Shown here in pieces: positions 60,153-64,000 of a stretch of 64,000 bases of DNA (the first letter of the stretch is position 1; each line of letters opens with the position of its first letter). Made by a program: the position numbers and the translations under genes. The stretch comes from Caenorhabditis elegans (taxonomy: Eukaryota; Nematoda; Chromadorea; Rhabditida; Rhabditidae), in contig NC_003283.11 in NCBI RefSeq assembly GCF_000002985.6, positions 7,564,001 through 7,628,000 of the forward strand, given 5' to 3'. The notes beneath the pieces are model-generated. The model worked only from the letters and a program-made list of their open reading frames with translations, ran no database searches and had not been told where the DNA came from.

Positions 60153-60952
60153 CACTCGGCGTGGAGAGGAAACTCGAAGAAAAACGTTTGGATCGTAACA
60201 AGAAAGAGAAGAATGAGTTCAATTAGATCATTGTTCTATTTAATTAATAATTAGATCAAGGAGTATTTTGCGAGAACAAAGAAATCTCAGCGCTGGAGAA
60301 TTTTGTAGATCAAAATTATTTTAGTAGATCATGAGTATATTTTTTAAAGTAATAAAAATTTATGAAATCATTTACATAAATATAACACGTATAAAGGAAA
60401 ATTATTAAAAATTCAATCATCCAATCGGCTCAATTTGTGCCCAAATAACAGTTTTGAATTTTTGAAGCAAAGTCAGTTCAAATTTTATAGAAATTTCGAG
60501 CATATTTCCAGCGGTTCTTTTGATGTTTTAATAAGTGTTTAAAATTTTTCAAAAATTTTCAATATTTTCCCCGACAATCTTTCAATAAAATAACTTGTGA
60601 TAACTTGATCTTTCTTTAACTATCCAAATTCCTCCTCATTTGACCTTTGTCTTCAAAATCAAGTCAAAATCAAAGAAACATAAGTTTTGTAATTTTTCGT
60701 GTGAAATTCTGTTTCTATCATCATCATTATGTTTCGGTGTAACTTTATGTGTCAAATTCTTTTTTAGGTCGTCTTGACCGACCTTCAAAAGACCGAGATA
60801 AGACAGGAGGCGTGGCACCACATAAAGGAAGTTTTGGAGAAAAAGTTTTAGTTGTTCTTTCATTTATTTCTCAGTTTCCCTTAATGTGTATTGAGTTTTG
60901 AACCTGTTACAAGTATTTTTAAACTTTAAAACAATATTTTCGTATGTTTAGT
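60153..60952. other. Intergenic, nothing firm
   Basis: AT-rich. A 75-codon minus frame (60636-60863) has a plausible composition but no start context or partner exons, so it is not annotated. The promoter of the glycine-rich gene is expected near 60900. Confidence 0.45.
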
Positions 60953-62403
60953 ATGTACAAATTGACCATCTTCCTTCTTGTTACCCTTCTTGGGCTCACC
61001 GTCGGTCAATGGGGTCCAGGATTCGGTGGGCCTGGATTTGGAGGACCTGGATCTGGAGGACCGGGACCACGTGGCCCAGGAGAATGGAATAATGGCGGTG
61101 GACGTGGTGGATTTGGAGGAAATAGTAAGTTCCTGTTTTGTGAGAGTTTTTTTTGTGAAACTTTGGCCTTCTTTATCTAAAGTTTGATAGGTATGTGGCA
61201 TTTTTATCAGATCAAAATAGGAAAATTGACTTCCTTGTTACTTATCGGAACATATTCTTCTTCAAACAGTGCATCGTGTGTTTGATGGACCTTATATCCT
61301 ATACAAGACTCAGTTCTTATCCTCGCTCACATCAAAGATAACAAGAAATATTAAATTATAAACTACAGAAACAAGACATATTTTGTTTGAACAAAAAAAG
61401 ATAATTTGAGCTATTCATGTTTATCGATAAAGTTAATTTCAATTCCAGACGGATGGAACAATGGTGGTGGTGGTTTCAATGGAAATGGTAACTTATTATT
61501 TTTATTCTCAGTTTATTTAAATTTGATATTTCAGGTGGATTTAATGGAGGTGGTCGTGGAGGCGGACGAGGTGGAAACGGTAAGAACTCTTCTTGTTGTA
61601 TAATAATTGATTTTTGATTTTTTTTTTGAAGTGTTAGATCAAACTAACAATTAATAATTTCAATTTTTAGGTGGATTTGGAGACAACGGAGGTCTGCGTG
61701 GAGGAAATGGGGGAGGTCGCGGTGGTAACGGAGGTCGGTTTCAATCCAACTATTGAAAGTTTCAAAGTTGCTTGAATTAAAAATTTTCAAGCAATCTTTT
61801 TTTAAAAATACCACAAATTCCAAAGCATGATTATGTTAGAATGTATTGTTAAACTATTTACAGGATTTGATGACAACGGAGGTGGACGTGGAGGAAATGG
61901 AGGAGGTCGCGGTGGTACAGGAGGTCAGTTTTCCCTCAAGTTATTGAAAACTTTCAAAGCTTTTAAAATCAAAAATTAAAATCTAAGCAATTATTACAAA
62001 AATATCACAAATTCGAAAGAATAGCCTGGTTGAAAAATAAAAATACACTCTTTTCAGGATTTGGTGACAACGGAGGCGGCCGTGGAGGAAATGGAGGAGG
62101 TCGCGGTGGAAACGGAGGTATTCAATAGTTTAAGTGAAAAATTATAATTCTTCTATCATCGTTTTAGATTTTTCAATGGGACTGTTAGATTCAGAAAATG
62201 TGTTTATCATAATTTAAAATAATTTTAAATGTTCAAATATTTTCTCGTTTAGGAGGAAACAATGGAGGAGGCCGTGGTGGAAATGGAGGAGGACGTCCAC
62301 AAATTTGTAAGTTGCATCATAAACTTCAAGTTATCAAAACTTGACTTTTTCAGCTGCCGGCGAACGTATTACCCATAATGTTCTTGGAGCTCTTCTTGGA
62401 TAA
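60953..62403 (+). CDS. Glycine-rich secreted protein with repeated exons
   Basis: Start MYKLTIFLLVTLLGLTVGQ (signal peptide; an in-frame ATG three codons upstream is also possible). The rest is almost pure Gly with Asn, Arg, Asp and Phe (GFGGPGFGG, GGGRGGNGG). Eight exons are all split in phase 1. Three of them (about 61671-61732, 61864-61921 and 62059-62117) are near-copies encoding GF-x-DNGG-x-RGGNGGGRGG units. The last exon ends SAGERITHNVLGALLG before TAA at 62403. Such proteins in nematodes are cuticle, eggshell or antimicrobial-type secreted peptides; the role here is not shown. Phase-1 exon symmetry explains how exons could multiply without frameshift. Confidence 0.82.
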
Positions 62404-62849
62404 CTTTGTTTTTTATAATCAGCATTTGATTTTAATAAATAATAAAAAAACTCAAATTAAACTTTAACTTTGAAAAACTTTACATTTTTGTGAACATTTT
62501 TCACTTGAAAATTACTCTTTTTACAACTACTATATCAAGGCTAAACTAATTTTTATTCAGTTCTGACTTACTTCGTTTATTCATTTATTAAGCAAATTGT
62601 ATATCGACGAAAAATGAACGAACACACGGAAATTAGAGATTAACGCTCTAACAATCGCTGTTCAAATACCGTTTTAATTTTTTGATAGTAAACAATTTGT
62701 TGTGGTGTAAACCAAGCTTCCATTAAAATCTGTTCAAACAATATCCTCATAAACTTCGACCCTTTAAAACTATCCATCTGTTTAAACATTTTGATACCAT
62801 TGAATCCATATAAAAAAGGGGGATGCGGATAGGCCGTTCATAATTCACA
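62404..62849. other. Intergenic spacer
   Basis: Contains the 3' UTR with AATAAA-like signals (about 62436) and the presumed promoter of the ShK gene. No other feature was seen. Confidence 0.45.
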
Positions 62850-63720
62850 ATGTATGTTGTTGTATCAGTATTAGTTGTGCTACTTGCATCATCTTCGCTT
62901 GCCCAGATTCAAGGAGAGTTGAATTGCACTGCGTACAATGGAACATCGGTAGTGGCTTTAAATAACTGAAAATTAACTAAAAAAAAAAAGAAAACTAACG
63001 AAAACTAATACAGGTTGACTGTAACTTGTAATGAGTTTCAAATCACACAACACACCTTGATGCTTCTTCTACTTTGTGAACTATATAGTTTTGTTAACAG
63101 TAGATGGCTTCACATTCTAGATTTGTTCATTAATATAATGACTCAAACTATTCCAGTTTGTCTACTCCGCATCAGCGGTTGCATGCTCAAACGTGCTGTC
63201 GGACCAATACTGCCAAGTCGCTTACCCTTCTGCCAATTCATGGCTAGGTTACCCTGAAGAAGGAAGTTCTTTCCAAAGGCCATTACTTTGTTTCACCACT
63301 GGTACGACATCCTCATCCCCTACTAGTAAAGATGCAAAAACTGCCGCAATTGCTCATTGTCCAAAAACTTGCGGATTGTGCTGTCAAACGAGTACTTACA
63401 GCTGCCAGAATGCTCCATGTAGGCTTTATTTTTTTGAAAATAACATTATAACATTTCAAAATACAGTTCCTCGTCTCAACTGCGCTTCTGTCACCAAAGC
63501 AATGTGCCTCTCAATCACGTGGCGTCAAATCCTTGCCGAAGATTGCCCAAATTTTTGTGGATTCTGTGATCTGAATGGTTGTATCGATTTAGTCACTGGG
63601 TGTGATAGTGATGTTTCGATTTGTAATGCGATCGGAATGCAAGAATTTGTGAACCTAAACTGTCGTAGAACTTGCGGAAGATGTTCAGTGGCTACACCAA
63701 AACCATGCAGCGGAAGATAA
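62850..63720 (+). CDS. Secreted ShK/SXC-type cysteine-rich protein
   Basis: Exon 1 (62850 to about 62949) encodes a signal peptide (MYVVVSVLVVLLASSSLAQ) and a first Cys. After an intron the main exon from 63157 gives VACSNVLSDQYCQ, and a final exon from about 63469 runs to TAA at 63720. Three C-terminal six-Cys-like units are visible, each ending in the ShK signature: CPKTCGLC, CPNFCGFC and CRRTCGRC. It is a nematode SXC/ShKT family protein; members are secreted or surface-coat components and occasionally domains of enzymes. No enzyme domain is attached. Whether a small extra exon lies in the 200-nt first intron is unclear. Confidence 0.82.
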
Positions 63721-64000
63721 TTTTAAATTAGTTGTATTGAAGTTGTTCACTGAGAATTAAATAATAGAACAGAGAGTTTGAAACGTTTTACAAAATGTGC
63801 TTTCTCAAACAAACAATTCAGGATTTCAATTTGAGTTTTTTGAAGTATATTTTCAGAAGATACATTTATCAGAAAACATATATTCTTAGATTCTCTGATA
63901 TTTCATATGAAAAAGATGAAAAAGTTATTTAACACAACATGATATGCCAAAGTTATTGTTCTATTAATTTGTGATAGTACTTTGTGATTTGATGTTTATG
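63721..64000. other. 3' flank of the ShK gene
   Basis: AATAAT/ATTAAA-type signals near 63758 suggest a poly(A) site. Nothing else is recognised up to the window end. Confidence 0.45.

Noticed and set aside
60636-60863. 75-codon frame on the minus strand
   Set aside because: Plausible composition but isolated, with no acceptor, donor or similarity.

Overview
This window is nematode nuclear DNA, almost certainly from Caenorhabditis (C. elegans or a close relative). The evidence is an AT-rich background, many 45-60 bp introns with TTTCAG acceptors, and nematode-specific families: CW (PAN-like) plus C-type-lectin proteins, serpentine chemoreceptors, SCP-like and ShK-type secreted proteins. No rRNA, tRNA or CRISPR array was seen. 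Exon chains were built by hand from splice sites, reading phase and comparison of paralogues inside the window.

Layout. 1-245: last exon of a + strand gene. 246-2231: transposon relics. 2232-7416: two minus-strand CW-domain genes; the first (CW + C-type lectin, 319 aa) carries in one intron a mariner-like element that itself contains a short LTR retroelement. 8098-17465: two conserved RNA-processing genes share a 214 bp divergent promoter: a SART1/Snu66 tri-snRNP protein (minus) and Integrator subunit 9 (plus). 13561-23598: two LIN-15B-like proteins with a hAT-transposase-like region; one lies inside a large intron of ints-9. 23998-30623: a 468 aa protein of unknown function whose 4.85 kb intron holds an antisense gene for a secreted or membrane-tethered single-Ig protein. 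30753-36249: 7TM chemoreceptor genes, with two extra copies of a first exon upstream of one of them. 36609-37543: an SCP/CAP secreted protein. 38432-39472: a small gene with two overlapping plausible frames. 39806-45738: an SLC19 folate/thiamine-type transporter whose 4.4 kb intron contains two + strand lectin genes. 41158-56349: six tandem CW + C-type-lectin genes in different states of decay. 56656-60152: two tandem acidic coiled-coil proteins of an unrecognised family. 60953-62403: a glycine-rich secreted protein built from repeated small exons. 62850-63720: a secreted ShK/SXC cysteine-rich protein.

How it fits together. The left half is a conserved housekeeping block (splicing, snRNA processing, chromatin-type regulators) with genes nested in introns. 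The right half looks like an accessory, environment-facing cluster (lectins, receptors, secreted cysteine-rich and glycine-rich proteins) that grows by tandem duplication and is cut up by transposons and foldback repeats. Each lectin copy has its own lesion or structural change: a T-run frameshift, a lost splice donor, a lost intron, a transposon in an intron, or a palindromic foldback.
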